Shown piece by piece: positions 1 to 13,600 of a stretch of 64,000 nt of DNA. Positions within the stretch are counted from its first letter, which is position 1; each line of letters opens with the position of its first letter. A program made the translations under genes and the position numbers. The notes below the pieces were generated by a model. It saw only the letters and a list, made by a program, of their open reading frames with translations, did no database searches and was not told the DNA's origin. The stretch is taken from positions 14,236,315 to 14,300,314 of the forward strand of contig CM076649.1 of the NCBI GenBank assembly GCA_038496675.1, written 5' to 3'. The stretch comes from Rachycentron canadum. Lineage: Eukaryota; Chordata; Actinopteri; Carangiformes; Rachycentridae.

Positions 1-124
1 AGATTATTGCATTGATTCAGTTCTGAGATCACAATGGAATTAAAAAGGAAACTGGGCAATAACTACTGTGAGAACAGGACTGCAGCAAAGAATTATGTGT
101 ATAAAAACTAACTTTAAAACAACA

Positions 125-1416
125 TTAAGGCATTTCCTTGAAGAAGCTTCTAAAAAAAAAAAAAAAAATGATGGTGGGGCAAGAGGACTTGAACTAATGG
201 CCTATGTGTTTCTAAAATCCTGGCTATGGCCCCAAGTGGACAGACAATATAAAAAATCTAAAATATAAAAAATAGATTTAAAAAAGTAGCTTACTTTTTT
301 TTGTAATGGTGTGGGCATCTCCGTGTCCTTATATCTACAGCAAATCAAAAGTGTTATTTAAAACTCTGGAAATCATCACTCTCATATAACAGCAAAGTCA
401 CCCAAGTTTAAAATGTATAATTTAACACAGCTTTCAGTTTCAGCTTTTTCAAAATGCAATCAGTTGTTAAACATCATAAAAAGAAAAATAAGACGCGACT
501 TTGTAGCCTACAAGAAGGCTCTTATTTTAGGGTTTAGACATCAGCTGGACTTACGATTGCAGTACAGGCTGGTGATGATGAGGAGCAGAAGAAGAAGGCC
601 ACAGCCACCGGCCAGGGGGGCCAGAATGAAGAGATGGCAGATGGGAGAATGGCTTTCTCCTGCAAAACATGAACTTATTTACCACCTGGTTCTGCTGATG
701 AAGACTTTATACAAAAGACAGTAAGGTAGAGGACTTAGCCACACGCTGGCAATGCTAAATTTACCTTGGTTTTTACAGACACAGGGAGTGGTGGTTATGA
801 CTGGACTTGATTCGATGACCTGTGGTGGTTTTGTCACGACTTCAACTTTTTTTTTTTTTTTTTGAAGAAAAAAAAAAAGGAAAGTGTTGGTGAAAAAGCA
901 TTCATCATGTAACAATTTATAAAACTTAGAAAACAACACTCACCCCCCGTCAGTTGAGTTTTTTGGCCAAATTTCAGTCCGTTATTTTGTATACACACAC
1001 AGCAATAAATGCCGCTGTCCCTGGCTTTTTTGAAGGACGTCAGTATGAGGATATTTCCTTTCATCTTTGCATTACTGAAGATTGAAGGAAGAGGCACCTT
1101 GTTTTTGACCTCGCCGTGTCTGTCAAAAGACGCAATGAACTCCATGTCTGATGTGTCCAGAATTCGAAACCACATGACAGTAGAAAATATTTCCGACGGC
1201 ACGCAATGGATTTCAACAGTGTCCCCCTCATTTACTTGTTTGGCACCAGCCCCTGAAGCCATTTCTGAAAGATATAATAAAATGGGAAAATCAATAGGCA
1301 ATAATTCAGCCTACTCTACTCACCCAATGGTGAGTAGATTAATCAGTAAAATTTAGGTCTAACTTACTTTGATAAAACACCAGAATCATCAGAGTCAGAA
1401 TCCACTTTTGGTCCAT
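125..1416 (-). CDS. cd8a: T-cell surface glycoprotein CD8 alpha chain
   Basis: Six coding exons on the minus strand: 1368-1416, 944-1264, 765-845, 555-659, 295-334, 125-149, giving 206 residues in frame throughout. Exon 1 gives a signal peptide (MDQKWILTLMILVFYQ). Exon 2 is an Ig V domain with Cys37, Trp48 and the DSGIYC motif ending at Cys104. Exon 3 is a Thr/Pro hinge with PCVC for chain pairing. Exon 4 is a transmembrane helix (about 160-183). Exon 5 is a basic tail, IRTRRCPHHYKK. The family forms dimers on cytotoxic T cells, binds MHC class I and recruits Lck; the tail has Cys-Pro-His rather than the mammalian CxCP clasp. The last exon (SFFKEMP) is inferred by analogy with cd8b, whose exon 5 also ends in phase 2. 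If that splice is not used, translation stops at 291-293 after three lysines. The acceptor before exon 3 is odd: it follows a long run of A. cd8b lies upstream in the same orientation. The gene call is firm; the 3' end is less so. Confidence 0.9.
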
Positions 1417-1947
1417 ATTTATTTCGCAGAAGACGAAAGCTACAAAAACAGGTCTTTGAGGCGCCTGTCAAGAGATAATTCAGCGAGATATCAAACCACG
1501 CCCCACCTGCAACCTTCTTCTCCGCTGTGTCAAATGGGATCGTTGCAGAGTAGTGTTGCAGAGACCTCCTGCAGCACCATGGTGGTCTGCAAGATGTTTT
1601 GAAGTGGCGCCTCACCGATCCACGCTTACACCCCTCTACTGCAGTTTACATCGAACTGTCTTCATCCACAATGCACTGACACACAAATGCAGCACTGCGC
1701 AGTATGTAGGCCGAAAAAAGGTAGGGAAGCATAAAAAACTGCGCACGGAGCACATTTTATTGTCTGTCTGTTTGTGTGTGTAGCAGAACATTACACAAAA
1801 CACAAAATTGGGTCTGTAAAAATCAAATGGTGCATTCAAAGAAGTACAAATTTCAAGACACTTGTCTTTACGGTCAAAATATGCCCTGATGGATTGTCCT
1901 CATGTAAGAAATAATATTCATTTTGTTGATCTTCCTGGTGAAATACG

Positions 1948-1969
1948 CACACACACACACACACACACA
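1948..1969. repeat. CA dinucleotide microsatellite
   Basis: About eleven CA units, followed by a short TATG/TG-rich tract, upstream of cd8a. Confidence 0.9.
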
Positions 1970-4900
1970 TACATATATGTGTGTGTATAATATAATATAT
2001 ATTATTTATAGTTTATAATGCATGTCATTATTTTTCCTTTATTCACATCTGACAAAAAGTCACAAAAGGAACAAAGTGTTTTGACCTTTAGAGACTTTAA
2101 TATTTTAAGATGTGTTAAGATCTGTGATATAAGTCATGGTGATTATATCACTCTTTTAGAGTTCATGTAAATATATAACTAAATTTGTCAAACTGTAGCA
2201 TCACCTCAGATGATTTGAAATATGGCACTGACTTGTTGAAAATAAAAAGTTGCATCTGTGCCGCACAGATGTACACCCGAAGTAAGAGCGTGTAAATATG
2301 TAGTATTATATTAAATTTTAACCGTTAGGTGGCAGCAAAAGCAGGATTTACAGCTCTTTCATTGTATCGACTGTAAACCACTGGATCATAAATCACAAAA
2401 CCACTCTGCTCAGCTGGGTCTGAAGCTGTAAAGTGTGCTGCTTTACTGGCCATGACCCAAAACAGCAGGTTTTACCTCAGAGCTGAAGAGAAAAACAGAG
2501 TTAATGCAAAACAACTGCTGTGGCATCAGTGAGTGGGATATCCTCAGCACTCTGCTGTACAGTGAGAGAAGTTAAAACCCTCAAATGTCATCAGGGTTAT
2601 TTGAAATGCAATGATTTTATCTTGGACTTTACAGAGCTACGCTACCTGATTCACAGAGCTTGTTTTCATGGCCTTGTAAAACTGCATTGAATTGTAAAAT
2701 AAGAATGTTAACAAAAACCAATACATTAAATATGGTCGAGGTTGTAAAAGAGCATAATGTCCCCTATCACTTCATGTGAAACCCAGTCTCACCTTTGTAG
2801 TTAAGTAAAACTTCCTTTATATCAACTGAGGAGAGTGGCTATGGTGCAACTCAAAGGCTGTCGTGGTTCCTGTTCAGAGCTGGAAAGTAAATGCACCGAT
2901 TTAGTAATGGGCAACAATTGCTGACATTTGGCTCTCCTGTGGGTGATTTCTTTGTTCCATCGGTGGGTAGAGATAGACAAAGAGAAACACACAGAGAGGC
3001 AAAGACAATATTGTGTCTCATTAACCCCCTGCTGTAGAATGTTGTCTTCTTCTTGTCACCCTGTCACATCATTTAAAAAGTTTTATCATTTACTTAACTA
3101 CTGTGTTTGACACATGAATTACTTTGAAACTTATGATAAATGAAACCATGGTGGAAACCCGGTTGCTTTCAAGTTTTGTGTCATATTCAGTAAGCAGGGC
3201 ATTCTTCTGCTTGTTGATGTTTTAGAGGGGATACCTAGTCAAAACGCTCTCAGTTAGCCCACCTCACCTTTCCATTCTTCTGTTTCAGGGTGAGTCACTC
3301 ACAAATACACCTGCATGGGCTTCCCTATCTTAGTCAGAAAGGGGGTATCCAACCCGAAACTTGAATGTGTTTGTGTGTGTTTGTTCATGTAGTGGGTGAC
3401 CAGTGAGAGTAATACCCTGCACTGAAGCATCTCTAAGCTCAACATTTCAAATTCTGTCAGAAAAGATATCGTTACACTGACCTTCAATACCAGTAGGTGA
3501 GCATCGGTGATTCTTCGTCAGTTGCTGACCAGTTTGGCTCGCTTGTCACAGCTCTGTTGCTATTTTGACAGTGTCAAGTGTTCGGATATGAAACTGAATA
3601 GGAAATCGTGGCCAGCAAGACAAGTGAGTAGAAACGTGTGAAAACATGTATACATGTAGATGCTTGTTGTTCATTTTCATTTTGCAAATTCTTTTTCTAT
3701 GTTTCCTTTGTGTTGGGGCTGTATGTGTGATTAAAAGGTGATCTCCACAATTAAACTTACATTTCAGTTTTGGCTTATTCACTCTATTTTATATATGAAT
3801 GTATAGAGTTGATGACTTTATGTATTATGCGCTCATCCAGTGGACTCTCTTTTGTTTGATTTGTGGCTGATCGTTAAATCAAATCAATATCAAGTTATGA
3901 CAAATTAATCCTGTAGAAACAGACGACTCTCAGTCACGACTCTCACAGTCTCCAGTGAATTTAGCTGTTGGACCTGTAAAACAAGCGCCGAAATGTTACA
4001 CAATATGTTGTCTGCATGGCGTTTGTATCATACGACTTCAGCTTTACATTTACACAAATTGTGGAAATAAGAATTTCCACCATTCGTGACTGTCTTAATA
4101 TTATGGTCATGTGTTTTCTTGCTGCATAATTTAATAGGATTGCTTTACCAGTGATATACGGCACACGGTATGTCTTAAATATGTTGTAGTCACATCATCT
4201 GATGCACCCCAGGTAAAAATAGTTAATGTGAAGTCCTACTCTCCACGTGTTAATATATGCCTTAACAAACAAGTGGTTTCTTTGTAAGACATATTTAGTT
4301 ACATGCTTCAGTTTAACATCTACACATTTTTGTTTGACTGTTTCAGTTCAAATTGAGAAAGAAGTTAAAGTTACATGATATATTTTTTATTATATTTTTA
4401 ATCACTGGCTTAACAATATTTTAGTGTTTCTCTCTAAAGCTTTATGGTGTTAACAGATAATTTTACATGACTACATACATATTAACTAATTAACATATTG
4501 TGACAATGCAAATGGTACACAGCAGTTTGTTGTATGTAATTATGAATAGACCGTGCAGGATACAACACACACAAATGGGTTACATAGTATATTGTGTATA
4601 GTTTATCATCTTCATGTATATTTCATTTTTTACAATGTCTTGTTTTAAATATAAACACCTCCACTTGTCAGCAGAAAACAGCAGAAATAAATCCTCTGTA
4701 TACAAGAAATCTGCTGCCATCTGCATTCATGTTTCCTGGAACTGATGACTGTGATCACATTATTCTGTGAAATGTCCACAAAGAATCATATTAACCAAAC
4801 ATGTAAATAGCAAATTAATCATGGCTAAAAAAAAGGATGTCTATTTCAACAGTTGCGTATCAAATTGTTCAGTTTTCTGTTTTAGAACATGCTGATTTAA

Positions 4901-6854
4901 TTTTAACATCTTTTTGGAGACGGTCTGCTGTGAGTTGAGTTGTCTGATGTTACTCTGAAGCAAGGTGTTTGAACCATTTTGACCACATGTTGAGTGTAGC
5001 TGAATTGATTGTGGTACAGCACAGAAATTAAATGTTGATGTGAGGGCATGGTAGCACGAGTTTGTTAATTTAACCAGTGTTGCCTATATTTACAGGAATC
5101 CATCAAGCCTGTTCTTTCACTGTCTTTATATGTATTACAATAATGGCAGACATTAAAACACCCCTTTTCCACCGACACACAAACACACACGCAAGACATA
5201 TGCATTGTTAAAAAAGATGTGTACTGCATGTAAATGCATTTGACAATACAATTGCGTCATATTGTTTTTGCACTCAATAAAACAAACTGCAACAACAGCT
5301 TGTCTTCAAGTTTTTATAAGTTTTTTTTTCTTATAGTGTTCTCAGCTCAGAACTGCAACACTTTGTCTGTCTTTCTCTCTCTCTGCCAGTGCTTGTGGTT
5401 CGGTTTGTGGTATTTTTGTGGTCTTTTTGTTTCAGAGTAGATGAAGAGCTCAAAGCTAAGTAAAGCGATAGCATCTCAGTGAAGACGGTTCTCTCTCCTC
5501 TTTCTCCAGCACACAGGAAAGGGTCGTGTACGCTCCCCGAGACCCGGCAAAAGCTTCAGCTCAGTCGTTTTTTTACACTTGCCAATCGCACAAGTGTGCA
5601 TGTGCATTTTCTTGTGCGTGTCTATGTGTGTGAGAGGGCGAGACAGAAAGAGTTGCTATAAAATGACATTGGAATTGAAGGTTGTAAGAGTACACCTTGT
5701 TGCCACATACTTGAGGCAGTTGAACAGAAACTGAATGTGATGCAAGTTTACACATCAAAAGTAAAGGAAGAAACAAAACCCTGTCACTCACCTACTCAAC
5801 TTCCACCAAACACAATATTGACAATGGAAGTACAACGCCCACTTTCAGACCTCTTGTTCTCTTCACTTTTATACACACGCACGACCCTTTTAGATGTACG
5901 ACACATCACCACAAATACTTTGAAACCTAGACTGTCTCAGTTCAATTTGTTATCTATGCACCTCGTAACTGTCATTGGAGGAAGATGCAGCATTTGGCCT
6001 CTGGGTTCAACTGCTCTTACTCCTGCTGTTGCAAAAGTTTCCCAAAATGTCATTAATCTGTGTGTCAGTATCAGCGCTTTGGTTTTTTCCTGTATGTATG
6101 GGAGGCAATGAATCATTGTAAAAATGGTTTCCAGATGCATTTAACAGAAAAACAGATAAGACAGCATCTTTTCTCACACATAAAAAAAAATTGCCAAATG
6201 ATCTAAATCTAAAATACAACTTTATTGAGTTTTATGCTCACAGAAAAATCAACTTGACACTGCTGTTTTCTTCATGCTGAACATTGTGTGAACATTAACA
6301 TACAGAAATTACAGTAAAAAAAGAACACAAATAAATACTAAAGAGCAAAAAGCAACTGAGCAATTACTGAATTTATATAAAACAGTTTATACTCTTCCTG
6401 CTTCTTGTCTGTAAATGAACAAACTAGGTTTCTGTGCCAAGGTATGGAATACATTTGTATTACAATATGAGCTTTGAGGGGGAAAAAACTGCTATGCCTT
6501 GTCCTGGACTGGTCACAAACCTGTTGAATTGAAAACACACCTTGATGAAAGTCATCTAAAAGCATATTGATATTATAGATGTAAAGTTACACCACATGGG
6601 ATATTTAAAGCTGTCTGCTGCTGGTGAATATATAAAAACTCTTCTCTGGCTGAGTGCACATTTCACTGTAACTACACATGACATGTTATCATTAGCAGAG
6701 TCGATCTTTGGGGTGAAACATGCCCTTCATACCCGGTCGGACATCAGCTCAAGTGAAGCTTCAGCCACTGCAATCACATGTACGCAAGTGTTAGCGTATA
6801 TAAAAGATCTTCAATAATCATGTAGCATTAACAACCTATGATTTTCATATCATA

Positions 6855-7075
6855 CACTGTAAAATGTTGCTATAGGTGGATCTTACCTTGAAAAACTAAG
6901 AAACATTTTGCCTTGAAAAAACCTAAATATAACTGTGTTGACTTTATATCCAGTTGATGAGTTTACTTAGAATTTTGTTGTTTTTGCTTAATTTTATTAA
7001 GTTGTTCCAACTTTGCAAATTGCAACTACAACTAAAAACTACTAAAAAGCAGCAGTTTTAGTTAAACCTGAAAAA
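6855..7075. repeat. Possible degenerate interspersed repeat
   Basis: AT-rich stretch with recurrent words such as TTAATTTTATTAAGTTG and AACTACAACTAAAA, a texture I associate with short non-autonomous repeats in teleosts. Ends and target duplication could not be fixed. It lies just past the cd8b polyadenylation signal. Confidence 0.3.
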
Positions 7076-7114
7076 ATGTTGCACGGCGACAAAGATCACA
7101 TGTACAATAGGTGT

Positions 7115-7120
7115 TTTATT
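7115..7120 (-). terminator. Polyadenylation signal of cd8b (AATAAA)
   Basis: AATAAA on the minus strand, 70 bases past the cd8b stop codon at 7190-7192. Spacing and orientation fit a short 3' UTR. Confidence 0.6.
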
Positions 7121-7189
7121 TATAAATATATAAAATTACACACATAATATACATACTCTGGGTCATGTGTAAGTGGTAGACACAGTGCT

Positions 7190-10100
7190 TTATCTGGCCA
7201 TCTGTCTGGTCCTTAGAAGAGAAAAATAAAGAGATTAAAGTAAAGTGATTTGTGGTACACATTGTTAGAGAAGCAAAATTAAACAAAGATTGTATAAAGT
7301 GAAAAATATTTTTATCACCCAGGGAAAATAATGTTGTCGTAATCTACTCACTTCTGAAAGTGGTGGCGACATTTTTTGGGTAGCCCTGTGAGCAGGAATG
7401 TGTCCAAACAAAAGAAAATAATCAGAAAGAAAAATGTTTATATTTTTCACTCAAGCACATACATTTCAACGCTATTAAAACAAGAAGCCATTCTTGAGCA
7501 TAACTTTCTTAATGGCTTGGCATGTATCTTATCTGTCTTATTTAGTGGATTAAACTATTACTCACGGCTGAAGTAGTAGAGAGTGCAGGTGAGAGCTAGA
7601 CCCATGGCCGCTGCAAGTCCAACCAACGGCCACAGAACCAGGGAGCTGCAGCCATCTACAGCAAACACACAACATATATAGCGCATGGTTCTCTTTGAGC
7701 GTATTATTGTTTATTGCGTTGTAGCCATGTGACATATTCAAACATTTGATAGTTACTTGTCTGGTTACTTCCTCTGGATCAGTGCACATTTGTTTATACC
7801 TGCAGCTTCGCAAAGTGCTTTTACATCATCAGACACATGTAAAGTCAAAGTTGAAGAGCTGCTACAAATACACGCAGCCACAAACAAAGTGCATACAATT
7901 GTTTTTTTTTTGTTGTTGTTTTTTTTGTTTTAATGAAAATTCCTGTGACTTACTCTGTGGTGGATTCTTCTTAGGGCAGCGACACACTGGCTCTCGTGGT
8001 GGTTTGGGTTTTGTCTTTGGAGGCGGTCGTGGAGGGGTCTCTGTCAGATAAAGACCAAACACAAGTGATACACGCAGTGAAGAAAGACAGTACAGAAGCT
8101 TTTCAGGAGAGATTAATGAGGAACCAAAAAAAAAGAAGATTCTGATGCAAATTCTCTCCACAAATGCATAATGTATGTTGTTTGTCTGTGTGTGACTCTC
8201 CACTAGATTTCTATGAGGCCTGCGGACAGTTTTTCCTTTTCTCCTTTTTCAGCTCAAGGACATTCATGTGCGGCAGTCATGCCTAGACAGACACGATACA
8301 GTTACCTTTAGTAAATATTTTATTTTCATTTTATTTGTTAATTCTGGAAAATTCATTCTGCATCATTCTGTTGTTTGTGTCGGACGGGCAGCACCAGCCG
8401 CACATGCAGAAAACTACACCATAATCCAAAATAACATCAAAACCATTATATATTGTGCACACCTGTTACACGTGTAGCCCACATCTCTCAGCAAAAGCAA
8501 CAGCTGTCACTGTGGTGAATGGTACTGAGGTTTGAAGTGTCCACTAAGTATCTGTACCAAACCGCCACACACAGCTAGGTAAGGCAAACTACTAGCAGGT
8601 GGATAAGCGTAGATTTTGGTCAAGGCTAACTGAACTGAGCTGAAGAAATGTGATACATACATACTAACAAGCTGACCTTTAGTAGACAATGGTGAGTGAT
8701 ACAGCAGGAAACATTATAAGGGCACGTGAGGCTGAGTTTCCTCCAAGAACTCAATCTGGCTATGCTCCAGTACATGTATGGAGGTATGTGGTGGCACATT
8801 TAGTCAAAATCCTCATTGTATGATATATTCTATTATAACGTGTTAAAGGTCTTATTTCATCAGAATTAAATTCTGATGTTTTTTTACATTACATACATAC
8901 ATTTTTGATTACATACAGATATATTTAAACTCCACAGCCGCTTGATATTTGATTGGTGTAAACGAAGCACTTGAGATTTCAACATACAAACCTCCGGGCC
9001 GGAGAAGACTCCCGAGCTTCCATATCTCTTCGCCGCGCCTGCCCCTTAGGACACAGGAATATCTCCCTGCGTCCTCTAATTTCACTTTGCTGATGCGTAG
9101 CACAAACATGTGACCTGTTTTGGTGAATTGAAACCGTGTGGCTTCCACACCAGGTCCATGGATAACACGTTCAGCGTTGTTGCATTTTCCTAGGAACTGT
9201 ACTTTGCCCTGGCTGACACTGCTATAGAACCAGTAGACAGAGTCACAGGAGATGTTAGCACAGTCACACTCAATAGTCCCTTGACTACCAATCGCAGGAA
9301 AAACAGGTTTGATGGATTCTTGTAGCAGGATCTGGCTCGAACCTAGAGATAGAAACAGATGTTTGAGATTTCAACAAGCGCAAAATCCTACAGTCCAAAA
9401 TGGTTCACAGTCTCATACCATTGTCATCAGAGGCTTTAAAACACTACAACAAAGTCATGGCCAAACACTGAAACTGGGAAAAATCATGTATTTTCTAAAA
9501 ATGGCTCCTCGGTCTTGTCTTGACGCTTAAGGTCGACTTGGCCATTATTTGCTTTTCAGAAAAGTTGGAGGAAAAGTCATCAGCAACGGTGCATGTGCAG
9601 TCTCTCAGAAAATAAAGACTGTTTTTAAAGTAAAAGCACAAACAAGCGATTGTGCTTTGAACAAGACAGAAGAGCGTATAAACATAATATGTATCAACAC
9701 GAAAACTATGACCAATAGTGTCACAAAAGTGGAAACGAAGCTGAACTGTGAAGAAACCGCTGTATACATTTTAAACTTATGAAGGTGACATTTGGAAATT
9801 GTTATACGGGGAGACTAAGCAGTGTTTATGCAATGTTTAAGGGATACAGTCTTTGACAGAGTTTATCTTAGAATCAGATTCAATGCCTGTTGCGTGTGTT
9901 TTCAAGTCAGGTATGTAGACATATACCTGTTGCAATCTCTAGCCTTATGACATATCTAAAGGTAAGCGGCAGTTCAAAGGTGGCCTGTGAAGAAACATTA
10001 GGACTCATTGGTGCTTAAGTTTGTTGTCGTTCTTGCCATGTATGAAAGAATTGTGTGGCATTCAAGAATGAACTAAACTGATATCGCTTTCATCTGGTGT

Positions 10101-10608
10101 GTTGACTATGAAGTATAATACAATTCATTCCAGTGTCTTGATAGAGCTTTAATAGAAAGATTAAATGTAAAATTTACAATTATGTAGACACATATCTAGC
10201 AAAGCACATTCTAATAACTGTATCAGTCGTGATCAGTCATGTAAACCAGTTATTGTACAATTCAAAGACAACAAAATGAAGTAACCAGCACGGCCCTTTA
10301 ACTATTAAATTTTAAACAAACGAATCAAAGACTACTGCATTGTACTTGGTCTCTTTTAACTGTCCGAGTCATCTGAACCCAGTAAAAACAAATTTCACCT
10401 TGAGGTACTTTTCAAACATAATTTAAGTTAAACATCAGATACACTTAATTCTGACTAGACACGACACGTCCCTCACTGCAGGCCCCTGACACAGTCATGA
10501 TGTTGACAGTGCCAGAGGCTTTTAACACAAACATAGGAATCTAGTGGTCTTGCCTGCAGTCCACATCGATGCTGTCAACAGTGTCCATGCCAGTGGCAGC
10601 GGGATCAT
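7190..10608 (-). CDS. cd8b: T-cell surface glycoprotein CD8 beta chain
   Basis: Six coding exons: 10554-10608, 8992-9342, 7954-8040, 7566-7655, 7352-7385, 7190-7211, giving 212 residues. The leader exon encodes MIPLPLAWTLLTASMWTA and lies 1.2 kb upstream of the Ig exon. Its donor is GC (G then GCAAGA), so intron 1 is GC-AG; the phases match. The Ig V domain has Cys44, Trp56 and EDAGRYSC ending at Cys115. The hinge is Pro/Lys rich with CRC. A transmembrane helix covers about 170-190, and the tail is RLPKKCRHHFQKTRQMAR. CD8 beta pairs with CD8 alpha on cytotoxic T cells and strengthens MHC class I recognition. Exon order, phases and the Cys-x-His tail motif parallel cd8a next door, as expected for an ancient tandem pair. 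The donor after the Ig exon (GTTTGT) is weak. Confidence 0.92.
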
Positions 10609-13600
10609 TTTGTCTGGTCGCCAGCGTGTGTATGTGTGTGTGTATGAATGGTAGCTGAGGGAAGGTGCTGATACTTTCTTTTCCTGCTATCTATCTGTCA
10701 GAGAAGATGGGAGGATCTGAGCTGACAGGGCCCTGAGTCGTCAAGGTGACACCACAAAGAGACAAATACAGGGCCTATCAGAGTGGGCCAGCCCACTTAA
10801 ATGTAACACACACACACACATCACTTAAACTACATGGATCTTGAAACGTGGCAGATAGTCGAATGAGAATAGAAACATAAAAGATTATCAGTCAATCAAA
10901 ATGTGTGTTCCCAACAAGTAATGATTGTTTTCAACTTGGAGATGACACATAAAGGCCATAAAGTGTAAGATATAATATATCTGTCACATATCTGGTGATG
11001 TCTCATCACGATACCACATTTCAAACAATAAAAAAAGCTGTATGTTCAGGGAGCAGCATTTTGCAGTGGTGTGGTCTCTGCCCAGGTGCATGACCTAGAG
11101 CTCAGCTGAGTCCTACATATGCAGCTTCATACCTCACTGCAGAGCACGGCAAAGAAATAACAACGTACGGAGCCTAAACTTTAGGTATTAAGTGGAAACG
11201 AAACCCAGAAAACTGGAAATCTGGTTGCATGAAAATTAATATTATTGTTAAATAGTCACTAATGCACATATACGGTGAATTCAGGTCCTGCCACTTCTTT
11301 AACTGCGGGTGACACATGTTGGGAAAGCAGTAACAAAACCCAGTGAGGGCCGTGCATGTGCATGCTATGTGGCAAAACGATGTGGATTTTGAATATACTC
11401 AACTGTGACAAGGTACATTTGTTTCAACTGAATCAGAAATAAATAAGAGTGAAATAATCAATTTTTTGCCATTACAACAGATTGAATGTACAGTATTTCT
11501 CAGTTATTCTAACAAATGGAATAAGTTTTGATATGTAATACATTTCAAGCTCATATTTTAAATGTTCTTAATTTCTTGCATTGATAATATTCTCAACTCA
11601 TTTCTTTGTCATTTGAATGTTAAATCATAGGCAGATTAAACCACTTAAACTTAAATTATTATTAAAAAAAAACATTTTATGTTCTAAATTTGCTAATAAT
11701 GAATATTCTGTTTGCAACTAAACAACTCTGACTAACTGTTAAAAAGTGAAAATCCAGGTATAAAGTCATCTGGAAAACACAGATGCTGAAAGAAAAGACA
11801 ATGACAAAGGTTCAACTTGTAATTTACTTTCAAATGTGTAGGTTGCGGCTGCATCTAATATTACATTATATTATTTTCAGTCTTGATTGTTGTGACTATT
11901 GATCAATGAACACTTTAGTCAATAAAATGTCAAAAATTTGTATAATAATTGTCTTTGCTACTTTAAACAGCCAATTGAATCCTCTTCAAGTTGGTTATTT
12001 TGCCAAATATCAGCCCAAGAGCCAAACCTACGTACTTTATGATGATATAAAATAGAGAAACACCAAATCTCCATCTGAAAAACTGGAACCAACGTATGAC
12101 CAGGATTCTATTCATATATCAACCCCCAAAACATACCAGACTCTGCCGTTTATCAGCAGTGATGACTTACATAGGTTCCCTGCATCAATTATCAAATAGG
12201 CTTCAGATTTCCTTGTAGTTCATGTTTCACTCAATCCACATCCACATCTTAAATGCTATATAAGACTTATTGAAGGTAATATGCCTGAGTGATTGGTATT
12301 GATTTATCACTTTGGAGCAGCCATACTAAAAAGCGAAGGCTGACTGTGTTTTATTATCCACAGGACGAAAACATTTTTTTTTGATAAAAGTGAGGACTGC
12401 TTAAGTCATCTAGGTGTTGTCTGTGGATTGTTTTGTGTGTGCCTGAAAGGTTAGGATGTAGTTGGTCTGGTGGGGGTCTCAAAACGAGAGGATGTGGGCG
12501 CACTATAGCTCTACGGAGGTCGAGGACTCAAGCGCAACAGGGAACGATACCACAGGATTCTTTGAAAACAGGAGATCTCAGGGGGCTTCAGAGCTGCTCT
12601 GTACACACTGCTGAGCTCAGAAGCCTTTGTTGGTCTCCCCACTCCGACGCTCAAGTCGAAGACTGCCATGCTGTTTCCCCCTCATTTCATCTCCTCCTGT
12701 CATCACTCAATTTTGTTTAAGGTTCAATTCACAACTATAGCATATAGCAACTATAGCTGTAGCATATTTAGGAGTCTGGTTTTCATCAGCAGGGCTCTAA
12801 GCAAACGCTTCTTTAAGTCAAGTCCTTATTTCAGCAGCGCTTCATGTCACATCACCTGCTGTCACTTCAGTCATTCATTACTCATATGTTAATCAGCTGA
12901 TGTCTTTTTAATGATTACTTAACTTGAAAAGATATTAGCAAGATATTTTATACAAGTTTGTGTTTCACACCTCTTCAGCTTGAATACTGTCATAAACAGT
13001 TATTTCAACAAGTCACATACAGTACGGCACGTTGCTTCATCCTAATGCAGTCGAATAGTTGATATACACAAATGAACAAACTTCAAAGATAGTCTGATGT
13101 CCTCCAAAAACCTAGAACCTTTCTCTGGTTTTCTCATCTCTAACAAAGACAAACTAGGCCAGTGCAATAACTTATAATGCATCTGAGCTAGAAATGCTTG
13201 TTGCAATGTTGTACACAAACCACCTGGTTGATTTACGCAACAAAAAAAAAGAGCTCAAGTCTCAGTCGTGTAAGAGTAACAAAAGTGTTTTTTAGTAATA
13301 AAGATGTTGCGGATGCTCAGCCAACCAACGTGTTTTTACGTATTCATGTCATATTACTTTAAACTCTTAAGGACCCAGGATCCTTATGATTTAAGAGGGC
13401 TGGAAATTGGAAGCAATAGCAGTAACTTTGACTCTTTTCAGTCACCTTTAAACATTGCAAACTACCTTTGTTCAACAAAGACTGCATTGAAACATGGGTT
13501 TTGTAAAGAACTGTCCTCATTTGAACTTTGCACCTGTCTGACCCCAAACACGTTAGGTTTTAGGTTAGGTTTAGCAATTTGGCTGTGCAAACATATCCAT

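Larger units (their letters stand above)
1417..7114. other. Intergenic region between cd8b 3' end and cd8a start
   Basis: No exon with coding character and compatible splice sites was found here. The first few hundred bases above 1416 must hold the cd8a promoter and 5' UTR, but no convincing TATA box was recognised. The rest is AT-rich, with a CA microsatellite near 1948 and short ORFs that lack recognisable protein content. Confidence 0.6.

Noticed and set aside
5737..6111. 124-codon plus-strand frame in the cd8a-cd8b gap
   Set aside because: No recognisable domain, no splice support and AT-rich composition like its flanks.
12433..12720. 95-codon plus-strand frame with slightly higher GC
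   Set aside because: No family resemblance and no neighbouring exon on the plus strand.
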